Origin: Roseibium sp. MMSF_3544 | GTDB taxonomy: Bacteria > Pseudomonadota > Alphaproteobacteria > Rhizobiales > Stappiaceae | Direction: 5' to 3' | DNA: 64,000 bases | Assembly (NCBI RefSeq): GCF_030732845.1 | Contig: NZ_JASHKA010000005.1 | Coordinates: forward strand, 269,271-333,270 | In this document: in pieces, positions 19,344 to 29,082 of the stretch | How positions within the stretch are numbered: position 1 is the first letter of the stretch | How the letters are laid out: each line of letters begins with the position of its first letter | Translations under genes and position numbers: made by a program | The notes under the pieces: model-generated | The model's database searches: none | The model's input: the letters and a program-made list of their open reading frames with translations, nothing else | Told to the model about the DNA's origin: nothing

Positions 19344-20825
19344 ATGCGGGACACGATCCGCTTCCTGAAAGGGGGCGAAATCATCGAACTTGAGAATGTC
19401 GGCCCGACTGAAACCCTGCTGGATTATCTGCGTTTGCGCCGGCGCGAAACCGGCACCAAGGAAGGGTGCGGCGAAGGGGATTGCGGTGCCTGCACCGTCG
19501 CGCTCGGCCGGTTGGTCGACGGCAAGCTGATCTATCAGCCCGTGAATAGCTGTATTTTGCTGCTCGGAATGGTCGACGGGGCTGAACTCGTGACCGTCGA
19601 GGATCTGGAGCAGGACGATAGGTTGCACCCTGTGCAAACCGCCATGGTCGACTTGCACGGTTCGCAATGCGGATTTTGCACGCCCGGCTTCATCATGACG
19701 CTGTTTACGCTTTATCATGCAGAAAACGAGGAGAAGTCGCGCAAGAACGTGACGGATTGGCTGGCTGGAAATCTTTGCCGTTGCACCGGATACCGGCCCA
19801 TTGTCGATGCCGCTCTCCAAGCCTGTTTCGAAGCGACCGACGACGCGTTTTCCTGGCGCTCCAACGATACGCGGGAAAAACTGCAGCTTCTGGCAGACAG
19901 CCGCGATATTTTCATCGGTGACAGCGAAAGTTTCTTTTCGGCTCCCGCCACGCTGGACGGGCTGGCCGTGCTCTATGGACAGCATCCGGAAGCAACGCTC
20001 ATTGCCGGTGGGACGGATGTCGGTCTCTGGATCACCAAACAGCTCCGGGACTTGCCCAAAATGATCTGGCTTGGCCGCCTTGAGGGACTGGATCGCGTGG
20101 AAGAGAGCCCGTCCGGTGTCCTGATCGGTGCTACGGCGACGTATCAGACAACCGAACTGGCCATGACGCGGCTGTCGGAAGACCTCGGCGAACTCTGGAA
20201 GAGGATCGGCTCAAAGCAGGTGCGTGCATCCGGCACCGTCGGTGGGAACATTGCCAACGGTTCTCCCATCGGCGACACACCGCCCGCATTGATTGCCCTG
20301 GGCGCAACGCTGGAGCTTCAGTCGGGAGATGGCTCACGGGCTCTGCCGCTTGAAGAATTCTTCATCGAATATGGCCGGCAGGATCGTCATCAGGGTGAAT
20401 TCGTCACCGGTCTGTTCGTACCCCGGTTGTCCAGCAATCAGGCGTTCCGCTGCTACAAGATATCGAAACGGTTTGATCAGGATATTTCATCCGTCATGGG
20501 TGCGTTCCGGTTCACGATTGAAGACAACATGATTGTCGCAACGCGGATTGCATATGGCGGCATGGCGGGAACGCCCAAGCGTGCCTTGAATGCGGAAAAG
20601 GCACTGACCGGTGCCAGCCTGGACGATCCATCGACCTGGGGCGCGGGCATGCAGGCGCTTCTGTCTGACTTTACGCCTCTGACGGACATGCGCGCGAGCG
20701 CTGAATACCGGATGGAGACAGCCAGGGCTCTTCTTGCCAAGGCGCTGATGGAGATCAGCGGCACCGCACCCGAAAATGTCCGTGTTCTGACAAGGCGGGA
20801 GGCAGACAATGACCGCGCCGCTTGA
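19344..20825 (+). CDS. xdhA: Xanthine dehydrogenase, iron-sulfur/FAD subunit
   Basis: 493 residues. The N-terminal 2Fe-2S domain has CGEGDCGACTVAL, the second cluster domain has QCGFCTPGF and GNLCRCTGYRPIV. The FAD domain follows from about residue 195 with LIAGGTDVGLW and VGGNIANGSPIGDTPPALIALG, and a CO-dehydrogenase-flavoprotein C-terminal domain closes the protein. It passes electrons from the molybdenum subunit to NAD. It overlaps xdhB by 17 bases, which implies tight cotranslation. Confidence 0.96.
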   Translation: MRDTIRFLKGGEIIELENVGPTETLLDYLRLRRRETGTKEGCGEGDCGACTVALGRLVDGKLIYQPVNSCILLLGMVDGAELVTVEDLEQDDRLHPVQTAMVDLHGSQCGFCTPGFIMTLFTLYHAENEEKSRKNVTDWLAGNLCRCTGYRPIVDAALQACFEATDDAFSWRSNDTREKLQLLADSRDIFIGDSESFFSAPATLDGLAVLYGQHPEATLIAGGTDVGLWITKQLRDLPKMIWLGRLEGLDRVEESPSGVLIGATATYQTTELAMTRLSEDLGELWKRIGSKQVRASGTVGGNIANGSPIGDTPPALIALGATLELQSGDGSRALPLEEFFIEYGRQDRHQGEFVTGLFVPRLSSNQAFRCYKISKRFDQDISSVMGAFRFTIEDNMIVATRIAYGGMAGTPKRALNAEKALTGASLDDPSTWGAGMQALLSDFTPLTDMRASAEYRMETARALLAKALMEISGTAPENVRVLTRREADNDRAA

Positions 20826-23148
20826 CCGGAACAACCTCGTCACCCCGATGAAGCATGTCCGCAAGGGATTGCCGCATGACAGCGCGATCAAGCATGTAAC
20901 TGGCAAAGCGACCTATATCGACGACATTGTCGAACCGCTCGGCACGCTGCATGTTGTGCCGGGATGGGCCAGACATGCGGTCAGGGGAAGGCTGAATGCA
21001 GTTCACCTGGAAGAGGTCCGGGCGATGCCGGGTGTCGTCGCGGTCCTGACAGCAAAAGACATTGCCGGGATCAATGACTGCTCGTCGGCTTTTGGCGATG
21101 ACCCCGTTCTGGCGGAAGAGGAGGTTCTCTTTTACGGTCAGGTCGTCTTCGCTGTCGTTGCCGAGACACGGGAAGTAGCGAGAAAGGCAGCGCTCAAGGC
21201 GAACATTGATGTTGCTCCGCTGACGCCGATCCTGACCCCTGATGATGCGGTCGCAGCCGACACCACGGTGCTTCCCGATTACCAGTTCCGCCGCGGATCG
21301 CCTGAAACGGGGCTTCAGGCATCAAGCGAAGTACTTGCCGGTACAATGATGATCGGCGGTCAGGAGCACTTTTATCTTGAGGGACAGGTCGCAATGGCCA
21401 TTCCCCAGGAAGACGGTGGCATGCTGGTTCATTCCTCAACCCAGCATCCAACCGAAATCCAGCATACGGTCGCCAAGGTCCTCGGAGTTCCGGATGCCGC
21501 GATCACGGCGGAAGTCCGCCGAATGGGTGGCGGGTTTGGCGGAAAGGAATCCCAGGCCAACCAATGGGCGGCATTGGCGGCACTTGCTGCCCGGAAAACA
21601 GGACGCGCCTGCAAGATGCGTCTTGATCGGGATGATGACATGATCATGACCGGCAAGCGGCACGACTTTAAGGTCAACTGGAAAATCGGACACAATGGAA
21701 CCGGCAGAATTCGGGCCGTGGACATTGAGTTTCTGTCGCGGTGCGGCTACTCCGCCGATCTTTCGCTCGGCGTGAACGACAGGACGATGTTTCACGCTGA
21801 TTCCAGTTACTTTTACCCGGATGCGTCTATCCGCTCCAGAAGACTGCGCACGGACACGTGTTCAAACACCGCCTTCCGCGGATTTGGCGGCCCCCAGGGA
21901 ATGCTTGCGGCTGAACGAATGATCGATGCGATTGCCATTCAGCTCGGCAAGGACCCGCTGGAAATCCGCAAACTGAATTTCTATGACGGTGAGCGGAACC
22001 TGACACCCTATGGCATGCCGGTCGAGGAACACGAGGTCATGCATGACCTCATTTCGCGATTGGAAGTCAGAAGCAGGTACTGGGAGCGGCGCGAGGAGAT
22101 CAAGGCTTTCAACGAGACCAACGCGGTGCTCAAGAAAGGACTGGCGCTTACGCCGGTGAAGTTCGGAATTTCCTTCACGCTCAAACATCTCAATCAGGCC
22201 GGTGCGCTGGTGCATCTTTATACGGACGGCTCGGTTCACCTGAATCATGGTGGAACAGAGATGGGGCAGGGGCTCTACCAGAAAGTTGCCCAGGTCGTGG
22301 CCGAAGAATTCGGCGTCACGATGGACAAGGTCGCCATCACGGCCACCAACACGTCCAAGGTGCCGAACACCGGGCCGACAGCAGCGTCATCCGGCACGGA
22401 CCTGAATGCCATGGCTGCAAAACTGGCAGCGCAGGAAATCAAGTCCCGTCTTGTTACTATGTTGTGCGAACAGCACCAGTGCGGCCCGGAGGCCATTCAC
22501 TTCGGCGACAATAAGGTCCTTGTTGGCGAGCAGGCTTACTCGCTGTCGGAAATTGCCAAACAGGCCTACGTGTCGCGCATCCAATTGTCCCATGCCGGAT
22601 ACTATGCGACGCCCGGTATTACCTGGGACAGGGAGAGCGTAACAGGCCGGCCCTTCTACTATTTTGCGTTTGGCGGTGCTTGCTCGGAGGTTACCGTCGA
22701 CACCATGACCGGTGAAATGACGGTCGACCGGGTCGATATCCTTCATGACGTCGGCCATTCCCTCAATCCAGCCATCGATCTAGGTCAGATCGAAGGTGGC
22801 TTCGTGCAGGGGATGGGGTGGCTGACGACGGAAGAGCTTGTCTGGGATGAGGAGGGCCGTTTGCGGACGCACGCACCTTCAACCTACAAGATTCCAACGG
22901 CCTCAGATCTTCCGGCAGAGTTCAATGTTCAACTCTATGAGGGGGATGGAAACCCGCAGGAGACAGTCTACCGCTCCAAGGCTGTCGGCGAGCCACCGGT
23001 CATGCTCGCAAACTCTGTGTTTTGCGCAATCACGGACGCCATCGCGAGCCTTTCGCCGGGCCTGTTGCCCAACCTCGATGCGCCCGCAACGCCCGAAGCG
23101 ATCATGAAAGCGGTTCAGGACATGCGGCGCAGAAGGTCTTCGTCATGA
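20809..23148 (+). CDS. xdhB: Xanthine dehydrogenase, molybdopterin-binding subunit
   Basis: 779 residues. Family motifs: GKATYIDDIVEPLGTLH at the N-terminus, GGQEHFYLEGQVAMA, MGGGFGGKESQ, TAFRGFGGPQG, GGTEMGQGLYQKVAQV for molybdopterin contacts and the catalytic-glutamate block SKAVGEPPVMLANSVF near the end. It hydroxylates hypoxanthine and xanthine at the Mo centre. The stop overlaps the xdhC start (ATGA). Length is normal for bacterial XdhB. Confidence 0.96.
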   Translation: MTAPLDRNNLVTPMKHVRKGLPHDSAIKHVTGKATYIDDIVEPLGTLHVVPGWARHAVRGRLNAVHLEEVRAMPGVVAVLTAKDIAGINDCSSAFGDDPVLAEEEVLFYGQVVFAVVAETREVARKAALKANIDVAPLTPILTPDDAVAADTTVLPDYQFRRGSPETGLQASSEVLAGTMMIGGQEHFYLEGQVAMAIPQEDGGMLVHSSTQHPTEIQHTVAKVLGVPDAAITAEVRRMGGGFGGKESQANQWAALAALAARKTGRACKMRLDRDDDMIMTGKRHDFKVNWKIGHNGTGRIRAVDIEFLSRCGYSADLSLGVNDRTMFHADSSYFYPDASIRSRRLRTDTCSNTAFRGFGGPQGMLAAERMIDAIAIQLGKDPLEIRKLNFYDGERNLTPYGMPVEEHEVMHDLISRLEVRSRYWERREEIKAFNETNAVLKKGLALTPVKFGISFTLKHLNQAGALVHLYTDGSVHLNHGGTEMGQGLYQKVAQVVAEEFGVTMDKVAITATNTSKVPNTGPTAASSGTDLNAMAAKLAAQEIKSRLVTMLCEQHQCGPEAIHFGDNKVLVGEQAYSLSEIAKQAYVSRIQLSHAGYYATPGITWDRESVTGRPFYYFAFGGACSEVTVDTMTGEMTVDRVDILHDVGHSLNPAIDLGQIEGGFVQGMGWLTTEELVWDEEGRLRTHAPSTYKIPTASDLPAEFNVQLYEGDGNPQETVYRSKAVGEPPVMLANSVFCAITDAIASLSPGLLPNLDAPATPEAIMKAVQDMRRRRSSS

Positions 23149-24152
23149 CGGTTTGGCAGCACATCGTCGACTGTTTGAACAGCACCGGGTCTTGCGCCCT
23201 CGTGACGGTAACGCAAGTCAGCGGCTCAACCCCACGAGAGGCTGGCGCCAGAATGGTGGTTCGTCCGGACATGGCCTTTTTCGGCACGATAGGCGGAGGC
23301 ACACTGGAATTCGAAGCCATCCGCAAGGCATCGGAAGCTGCCCGCATTGGCGAACCGGCTTTTCTCCAGCAATCCGTTTCACTCGGTCCAGATCTCGGTC
23401 AGTGCTGCGGCGGGCGCGCCAAGATTGCAATCGAGGTTCTGACGGCTGACGCGCTCCCGGCCGCCGAACACCTCGCATCTGTTGAGGCCGGGACCCGTAC
23501 CTTCGGGACGTATGCAGAATTCTCCGACGGCCGCGTCAGCGACAGGCAGGTGCTCGAACAAGCGCCGGAGGATCCGTTTGCTCTGGAGGAAGAGGATGGT
23601 TTCCTCAGGTCGGTGACCGAGCGGTTCGGAGATGCGAGGCAGCCCCTGTTTCTCTTTGGAGCGGGCCACGTCAGCAAGGCCCTGATTCTCGCGCTTGCCC
23701 CGTTGCCGTTTTCCATTACCTGGATCGACAGCCGGGCCGACCAGTTTCCCGGAGCGGTTCCTGCCAACGTTATCAAAGTCTGTCCGAAGGATCCGGCAGC
23801 TGTGCTGGATGAAGCACCTGACGCAGCGTTTGTTCTTGTCATGACCCATTCGCATACTCTTGACGAGGAAATCATGGCACGAGCCTTGCTAGGTCAAAGG
23901 TTTGGCTATTGCGGTGTCATCGGATCGAAGACCAAGAGAGCGCGGTTCATAAAGAGATTGAAAGCACGAGGGATAGACGAGGGACTGGTGTCGAGCATGG
24001 TCTGCCCGGTCGGAAAAACAACAATAAAATCAAAGCATCCAGCCGCCATCTCGGCCGGGATTGTTGTTGACCTTCTGGAGAGGGTTGAAGCTGGCCGTCA
24101 GCTGGCTGCCTCGACTCGTGAAACTCTACAAAAAGCGACACGTGGTCAATAA
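23145..24152 (+). CDS. xdhC: Xanthine dehydrogenase accessory protein XdhC
   Basis: 335 residues from ATG 23145, overlapping the xdhB stop by four bases; the longer open frame from 23022 lies within xdhB and is not used. The XdhC/CoxI N-terminal domain reads CALVTVTQVSGSTPREAGARMVV and FGTIGGGTLEFEAI; the C-terminal Rossmann domain reads PLFLFGAGHVSKALI. It binds and sulfurates the molybdenum cofactor and delivers it to XdhB. Confidence 0.95.
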   Translation: MTVWQHIVDCLNSTGSCALVTVTQVSGSTPREAGARMVVRPDMAFFGTIGGGTLEFEAIRKASEAARIGEPAFLQQSVSLGPDLGQCCGGRAKIAIEVLTADALPAAEHLASVEAGTRTFGTYAEFSDGRVSDRQVLEQAPEDPFALEEEDGFLRSVTERFGDARQPLFLFGAGHVSKALILALAPLPFSITWIDSRADQFPGAVPANVIKVCPKDPAAVLDEAPDAAFVLVMTHSHTLDEEIMARALLGQRFGYCGVIGSKTKRARFIKRLKARGIDEGLVSSMVCPVGKTTIKSKHPAAISAGIVVDLLERVEAGRQLAASTRETLQKATRGQ

Positions 24153-24164
24153 ATCGGCAGCGGC

Positions 24165-25760
24165 GTGGGGGAAAGTGTGGCAGAGACAACTCTTTCAGAG
24201 GTGGAAAACAAGACGGTCCGCGTGGACAGGGCCGACAAGGAAACCTTGTTGGATGCACAGGGGCTGACCAAGCGGTTTGGTGACATTCTCGCCAATGATC
24301 GTGTCGACCTAGTCATCAACAAAGGCGAAATCCACGCGCTTCTTGGGGAGAACGGTGCAGGCAAATCGACCCTTGTGAAAATGTTCTACGGGTCACTGGA
24401 CCCGGACGGCGGTGAAATCTTCTGGGAAGGCCGAAAGGTTTCCATCGGCAATCCTGCGGCGGCACGCGAGCTTGGAATCGGTATGGTTTTCCAGCATTTC
24501 TCGCTCTTCGAAGCTCTGAATGTGGTTGAAAACATTGCACTGGCGCTCCCGAACCCCGGGAACATGTCCGAACTGGCCAGCCGTATCGAGACCGTCTCCA
24601 GGGACTACGGGTTGCCACTAAACCCGGATGATATTGTCGCGGACCTGCCGGTCGGGATCCGGCAGCGTATCGAAATCGTCCGCTGCCTGTTGCAGGAACC
24701 GCAACTGATTATCATGGACGAACCAACGTCTGTTCTGACACCGCAGGAAGCGGATCAGTTGTTTCAAACGCTCCAGCGCCTGGCGGAAGAGGGGTGTGCC
24801 GTCCTTTATATCAGCCACCGTCTTGAGGAAGTGAAACGGATCTGCCACCACGCAACAATCCTGCGTCACGGGCAGGTCGTGCGCGAATGCGACCCGACCC
24901 TTGAAACACCTGCCTCGCTCGCGAGCATGATGGTAGGTGCGGATGTCGCCTCCGTAAGCGCTGGAGACCAGGCGCCGGATATCGGCGAAACACGCCTGAC
25001 TTTGCAAGAACTGAGCGCTAAGGCTGCGACGCCGTTTTCAACAGCACTCAATGGGATTTCCCTGGAGCTGCGCGCTGGAGAGGTTGTCGCCATAGCAGGT
25101 GTTGCCGGCAACGGGCAGGGGGAACTCTTCGACGCGATCTCCGGCGAGATGCCGGTGGCGCCCGCTATGGTGCACCTTGACGGGAAACCTTGCGGCAACA
25201 AAAACATCACCTGGCGACGCAAGCAAAACGCGGCATTCGTGCCGGAAGAGCGCCTCGGTCACGGCGCCGTGCCTGGCATGAAACTCTCCCAGAACATCGT
25301 GCTCACCCGCCATAGCACGGGCGACGGACTTGTCGGTGGCGGTTTTGTTTCCAATGCGAAGGCAGCCGACCTGGAAAAGCGGATCAAGCAGGCCTACGAC
25401 GTGCGCATGTCGCACGACGATCCCGAAGCCCGGTCCTTGTCGGGCGGAAACCTGCAGAAATTCGTGGTCGGTCGCGAGCTCGACCGGAAGCCGGGCATTC
25501 TGGTGGTGAACCAGCCTACCTGGGGCGTCGATGCCGGTGCCGCCGCGCTGATACGCCAGGCTCTGATCGATCTCGCGCGCAGCGGATCGGCGGTTCTGGT
25601 GATCAGTCAGGACCTCGACGAGATTTTTGAGATCGCCGACAAGGTCGCTGTGATTTCGCGAGGCTACCTGTCTGCGGCAGAACCTGCCGCCGAGATGACG
25701 CGAGAGCGGGTCGGTCTGTTGATGGCCGGTGGTGCCGAAGCGCAAGGGGAGGTCGCCTGA
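24165..25760 (+). CDS. ABC transporter ATP-binding protein, tandem domains (BMP-type purine/nucleoside importer)
   Basis: 531 residues with two ABC domains, as in RbsA/YufO. Domain 1 has Walker A GENGAGKST and Walker B LIIMDEPTSVLTP with a divergent signature LPVGIRQRIEIVR. Domain 2 has AGNGQGE instead of a proper Walker A and a canonical signature SLSGGNLQKFVVGREL. Such pairing is usual for this carbohydrate/nucleoside uptake subfamily. The frame begins at GTG 24165, twelve bases after xdhC; a second GTG at 24177 is an alternative start. Downstream are two permeases and a BMP binding protein. Confidence 0.93.
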   Translation: MGESVAETTLSEVENKTVRVDRADKETLLDAQGLTKRFGDILANDRVDLVINKGEIHALLGENGAGKSTLVKMFYGSLDPDGGEIFWEGRKVSIGNPAAARELGIGMVFQHFSLFEALNVVENIALALPNPGNMSELASRIETVSRDYGLPLNPDDIVADLPVGIRQRIEIVRCLLQEPQLIIMDEPTSVLTPQEADQLFQTLQRLAEEGCAVLYISHRLEEVKRICHHATILRHGQVVRECDPTLETPASLASMMVGADVASVSAGDQAPDIGETRLTLQELSAKAATPFSTALNGISLELRAGEVVAIAGVAGNGQGELFDAISGEMPVAPAMVHLDGKPCGNKNITWRRKQNAAFVPEERLGHGAVPGMKLSQNIVLTRHSTGDGLVGGGFVSNAKAADLEKRIKQAYDVRMSHDDPEARSLSGGNLQKFVVGRELDRKPGILVVNQPTWGVDAGAAALIRQALIDLARSGSAVLVISQDLDEIFEIADKVAVISRGYLSAAEPAAEMTRERVGLLMAGGAEAQGEVA

Positions 25761-26848
25761 TGCGCATCGAGCTCGTCAAACGCAAAGAACACAGTCAGGC
25801 GATGGCGCTGCTGTCCCCGTTGATCGCGGTTGCATTGACGGCATTGGCTGCTGCAATCATTTTCTTAATTTCCGGCCATAATCCGCTGGAAGCACTCTAT
25901 AAATTCTTTATAGAACCACTGACCCAGCAATGGTCCCTCGAAGCAACGATCGACAAGGCAACGCCCTTGATCCTGATTGGTTGCGGATTGGCTGTTTGTT
26001 ACTTGTCCAACAACTGGAACATCGGCGCTGAGGGCCAGTTTGTTGTCGGGGCAATCTTCGGCTCTGTGCTTCCGGTGTTGTTTCCGTCCTTTGAGAACGT
26101 GGCGACGCTTCCGCTTATGTTGCTGTTCGGCGCAATTGGAGGGGCGCTTTGGGCGCTGATCCCGGCGCTGTTGAAGACCCGTTTCAATACAAACGAAATC
26201 CTGACCAGTCTGATGCTGGTCTATGTCGCCGGTCTCCTGCTGGACTACCTTGTGCGTGGGCCCTGGCGGGATCCTGGGGGCTACAACTTTCCAGAGTCCC
26301 GGATCTTTTCCGATGCAGCGACATTGCCGGAAGTCTTTGGCGGTACAATGAGCCTGTCCGCGCCCATCACAATTGTCGTTGCAGTTGTCCTCGCGGTCGT
26401 GCTGGCCAAAACGCTGAAAGGCTTCGAAATCAGGGTCATGGGTGAAAGCCCGCGCGCTGGAAGCTTTGCTGGTTTTTCCGCCAAGGGATTGACGATCTTC
26501 TCGTTTGCGCTTGCAGGTGCTCTCGCAGGACTTGCCGGAACCATGGAAGTTTCCGGTGCACTCAATCAGCTTCTGCCCTCCATCTCTCCGGGCTATGGCT
26601 TCACCGCCATCATCGTTGCCTTCCTGGGGCGCCTTAATCCGATTGGCATCATCATTGCCGGTTTCGTCCTGGCGCTCAGCTATATCGGCGGGGAGGGCGT
26701 TCAGTCGGCGATGGGCGTTTCGAACGAAATTGCCAGCGTAATTCAAGGCCTCCTCCTCTTCTTCGTTCTCGCCTGCGACACGCTGATCCTTTACCGGATC
26801 CGGATAACCGGGCAGCGCGCGTCAACCGGGGAGGCAAGCCATGTTTGA
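25760..26848 (+). CDS. ABC transporter permease, BMP-type importer (subunit 1)
   Basis: 362 residues, about ten hydrophobic spans, of the BPD_transp_2 family (RbsC-like). Typical blocks are ISGHNPLEALYKFFIEPL, CGLAVCYLSNNWNIGAEGQFVVGAIFGS, TNEILTSLMLVYVAGLLLDY and the EAA-like loop around GFEIRVMGESPRAGSFAGFSAKG. It overlaps the preceding ATPase stop by one base and the next permease by eight bases. It forms the membrane channel with that second permease. Confidence 0.93.
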   Translation: MRIELVKRKEHSQAMALLSPLIAVALTALAAAIIFLISGHNPLEALYKFFIEPLTQQWSLEATIDKATPLILIGCGLAVCYLSNNWNIGAEGQFVVGAIFGSVLPVLFPSFENVATLPLMLLFGAIGGALWALIPALLKTRFNTNEILTSLMLVYVAGLLLDYLVRGPWRDPGGYNFPESRIFSDAATLPEVFGGTMSLSAPITIVVAVVLAVVLAKTLKGFEIRVMGESPRAGSFAGFSAKGLTIFSFALAGALAGLAGTMEVSGALNQLLPSISPGYGFTAIIVAFLGRLNPIGIIIAGFVLALSYIGGEGVQSAMGVSNEIASVIQGLLLFFVLACDTLILYRIRITGQRASTGEASHV

Positions 26849-27755
26849 AGCCGTTCTTCTAACCGTCATAACGGCAGCAACCCCGCTTTTGATCGCCGCG
26901 GTCGGCGAACTCGTTGTGGAGCGGTCTGGCGTCCTCAATCTCGGTGTCGAGGGTATGATGATCATGGGGGCCGTGATCGGATTTGCAGTCGCCAACCAGA
27001 CAGGATCAGGAACACTTGGTGTCTTTGCGGCCGTTGGCGCTGGAATGGCAATGTCGGCGCTCTTCGCTGTGCTGGTTCTTTTCCTGGTGGCCAACCAGGT
27101 TGCGACCGGTCTTGCCCTGACGATCCTCGGCATCGGGTTTTCCGGTATGATCGGTGAAGCTTTCATTGGCGTCCCCGGTCTCGATCTGCCGCAGCTCTAC
27201 ATTCCGGTCTTGTCCGAAATACCGTTCATTGGTCCGGTTTTCTTTCAACAGGACGCTCTGGTCTATATCAGCTTTGCACTTGTCGCCTTGGTCGCCTACG
27301 GCCTGTTTCGAACCAGGGTTGGTCTCGTGCTCAGGGCTGTTGGTGACAATCACGGCTCCGCACACGCCCTTGGCTACTCCGTTGTGAAAATTCGCTTCAT
27401 GGCGATCCTTTTCGGCGGCGCATGCGCCGGCCTGGCGGGAGCCTATCTGTCGCTCGCCTACACGCCACAATGGGTGGAGAACATGACGGCCGGGCGCGGC
27501 TGGATTGCACTTGCGCTGGTGGTTTTCTCGTCCTGGCTGCCGCTTCGGGTGGTTGTTGGGGCGTACCTGTTCGGCGCTGTAAGCGTCCTAAACTTGCATG
27601 CACAGGCGCTGGAGTTCGACATCCCGTCGCAGCTCCTATCAAGCTTGCCGTATCTTGCGACTATTGTTGTGCTTGTCCTTATCTCCGCAAACCGCAGACT
27701 GACGCTCGTGAACACACCAGCGTGTCTAGGGAAACCGTTCGTACCAGACCGGTAA
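26841..27755 (+). CDS. ABC transporter permease, BMP-type importer (subunit 2)
   Basis: 304 residues, eight to nine hydrophobic spans. ERSGVLNLGVEGMMIMGAVIGFAVANQTGS and VATGLALTILGIGFSGMIGEAF are standard for the second permease in YufQ/RbsC-like nucleoside systems, as is RTRVGLVLRAVGDNHGSAHALGYSV for ATPase contact. It starts inside the end of the first permease gene. Confidence 0.93.
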   Translation: MFEAVLLTVITAATPLLIAAVGELVVERSGVLNLGVEGMMIMGAVIGFAVANQTGSGTLGVFAAVGAGMAMSALFAVLVLFLVANQVATGLALTILGIGFSGMIGEAFIGVPGLDLPQLYIPVLSEIPFIGPVFFQQDALVYISFALVALVAYGLFRTRVGLVLRAVGDNHGSAHALGYSVVKIRFMAILFGGACAGLAGAYLSLAYTPQWVENMTAGRGWIALALVVFSSWLPLRVVVGAYLFGAVSVLNLHAQALEFDIPSQLLSSLPYLATIVVLVLISANRRLTLVNTPACLGKPFVPDR

Positions 27756-27854
27756 TCTCCCAGCAGCCGGTCCGGCCTGAACCCGAAAGCGATCGCGGGT
27801 GAGGCTGAAGAAGAGATCGCAAAAAGAGAGATCAAAGAAGAGGGGAATGACCAT

Positions 27855-28919
27855 ATGAAATCTCTTTTGAAAGCAACCGTTGCCGCCGTGGCTTTTGCCG
27901 CTGCCGGTTCCGCTGCAAATGCAGCGGACGTCAAGGCCTGCTTCGTTTACGTCGGCCCAGTCGGTGACTTCGGCTGGACCTACCAGCACGACCAGGGTCG
28001 TCTCGCCGTCGAAGAACATTTCGGCGACAAGGTCGAGACTGCGTTCCTGGAAAGCGTTGCAGAAGGCCCTGACGCAGAGCGCGCGATTGAACGCTTTGCG
28101 CGTGAGGGCTGCAACGTGATCTTCACGACGTCCTTCGGTTACATGAACCCGACGATCAAGGTCGCCAAGAAGTTTCCTGATGTGAAATTCGAGCACGCAA
28201 CCGGCTACAAGACCGCTGACAACGTTGCGACCTATAACTCCAAATTCCATCAGGGCCGCTACATCATTGGCCAAATCGCCGCCAAGCAGTCCAAAACAGG
28301 TGTCGCCGGCTATATTGCTTCCTTCCCGATCCCGGAAGTCGTTTCGGGCATCAACGCGTTCCTGCTGGGCGCGCAATCGATCAATCCGGATTTCCAGGTC
28401 AAGGTGGTCTGGGTCAACACCTGGTTCGATCCGGGCAAGGAAGCTGACGCTGCCAAGGCGCTGATCGACCAGGGTGCGGACATCATCACGCAGCATACGG
28501 ATTCAACCGCCCCGCTTCAGGTGGCGCAGGAACGCGGTGTGCATGGCTTCGGCCAGGCGTCTGACATGATCAATTTCGCCAAGGATGCGCAATATACGGC
28601 TATTATCGACGACTGGGCGCCGTACTACATCGAACGTGTTCAGGAAGTTCTCGATGGAAACTGGCATTCGCACAGTTCCTGGGAAGGGCTGGCTGAAGGA
28701 CACGTTGTGATGGCGCCCTATACCAACCTGCCGCCGGACGTGGTTGAGATGGCTCAGGCCACCGAGGCCAAGATCAAGGGGGGCTGGGAACCGTTCACCG
28801 GCCCGATCATCAAGCAGGACGGAACCGTTGCAGCTGAAGAAGGCGTCACGCTTGATGACGGCGCGATCCTCGGCATGAACTGGTATATTCAGGGCGTCGA
28901 CGACAAGTTGCCTGAATAA
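27855..28919 (+). CDS. BMP-family ABC substrate-binding protein (purine/nucleoside type)
   Basis: 354 residues with signal peptide LLKATVAAVAFAAAGSAANAA. Family blocks: VYVGPVGDFGWTYQHDQGR, SFGYMNPTIKVAKKFPDVKFEHATGYKT, GRYIIGQIAAKQSKTGVAGYIASFPIPEVVSGINAFLLGA and GADIITQHTDSTAPLQVAQERG. BMP proteins bind nucleosides or oxopurines. Because this importer directly follows xdhABC, a purine base or nucleoside is the likely ligand (inference). No lipobox cysteine follows the signal peptide. The gap of 99 bases from the permease gene probably allows extra expression. Confidence 0.92.
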   Translation: MKSLLKATVAAVAFAAAGSAANAADVKACFVYVGPVGDFGWTYQHDQGRLAVEEHFGDKVETAFLESVAEGPDAERAIERFAREGCNVIFTTSFGYMNPTIKVAKKFPDVKFEHATGYKTADNVATYNSKFHQGRYIIGQIAAKQSKTGVAGYIASFPIPEVVSGINAFLLGAQSINPDFQVKVVWVNTWFDPGKEADAAKALIDQGADIITQHTDSTAPLQVAQERGVHGFGQASDMINFAKDAQYTAIIDDWAPYYIERVQEVLDGNWHSHSSWEGLAEGHVVMAPYTNLPPDVVEMAQATEAKIKGGWEPFTGPIIKQDGTVAAEEGVTLDDGAILGMNWYIQGVDDKLPE

Positions 28920-28928
28920 AACGACTTT

Positions 28929-28957
28929 GCCGGCCCGCGAGAGATTTGCGGGCCGGT
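28929..28957 (+). terminator. GC-rich hairpin after the purine operon
   Basis: CCGGCCCGC (28930-28938) pairs with GCGGGCCGG (28948-28956) in a perfect nine-pair stem, ten bases after the BMP stop codon. There is no T-run after it, so it is a terminator without a classic tail or an mRNA 3'-end stabiliser. Confidence 0.6.
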
Positions 28958-29082
28958 CACATTGACGGCTCGCCAATTCGCACCTAGCTCAATACGCAAA
29001 GTGCAACGAAATTGGACCGGCTGGTTGTCAGTGATCGCAGCAGATGGGATTGTTGCTTCCGACCTAATGCGGATGTCCTTCA

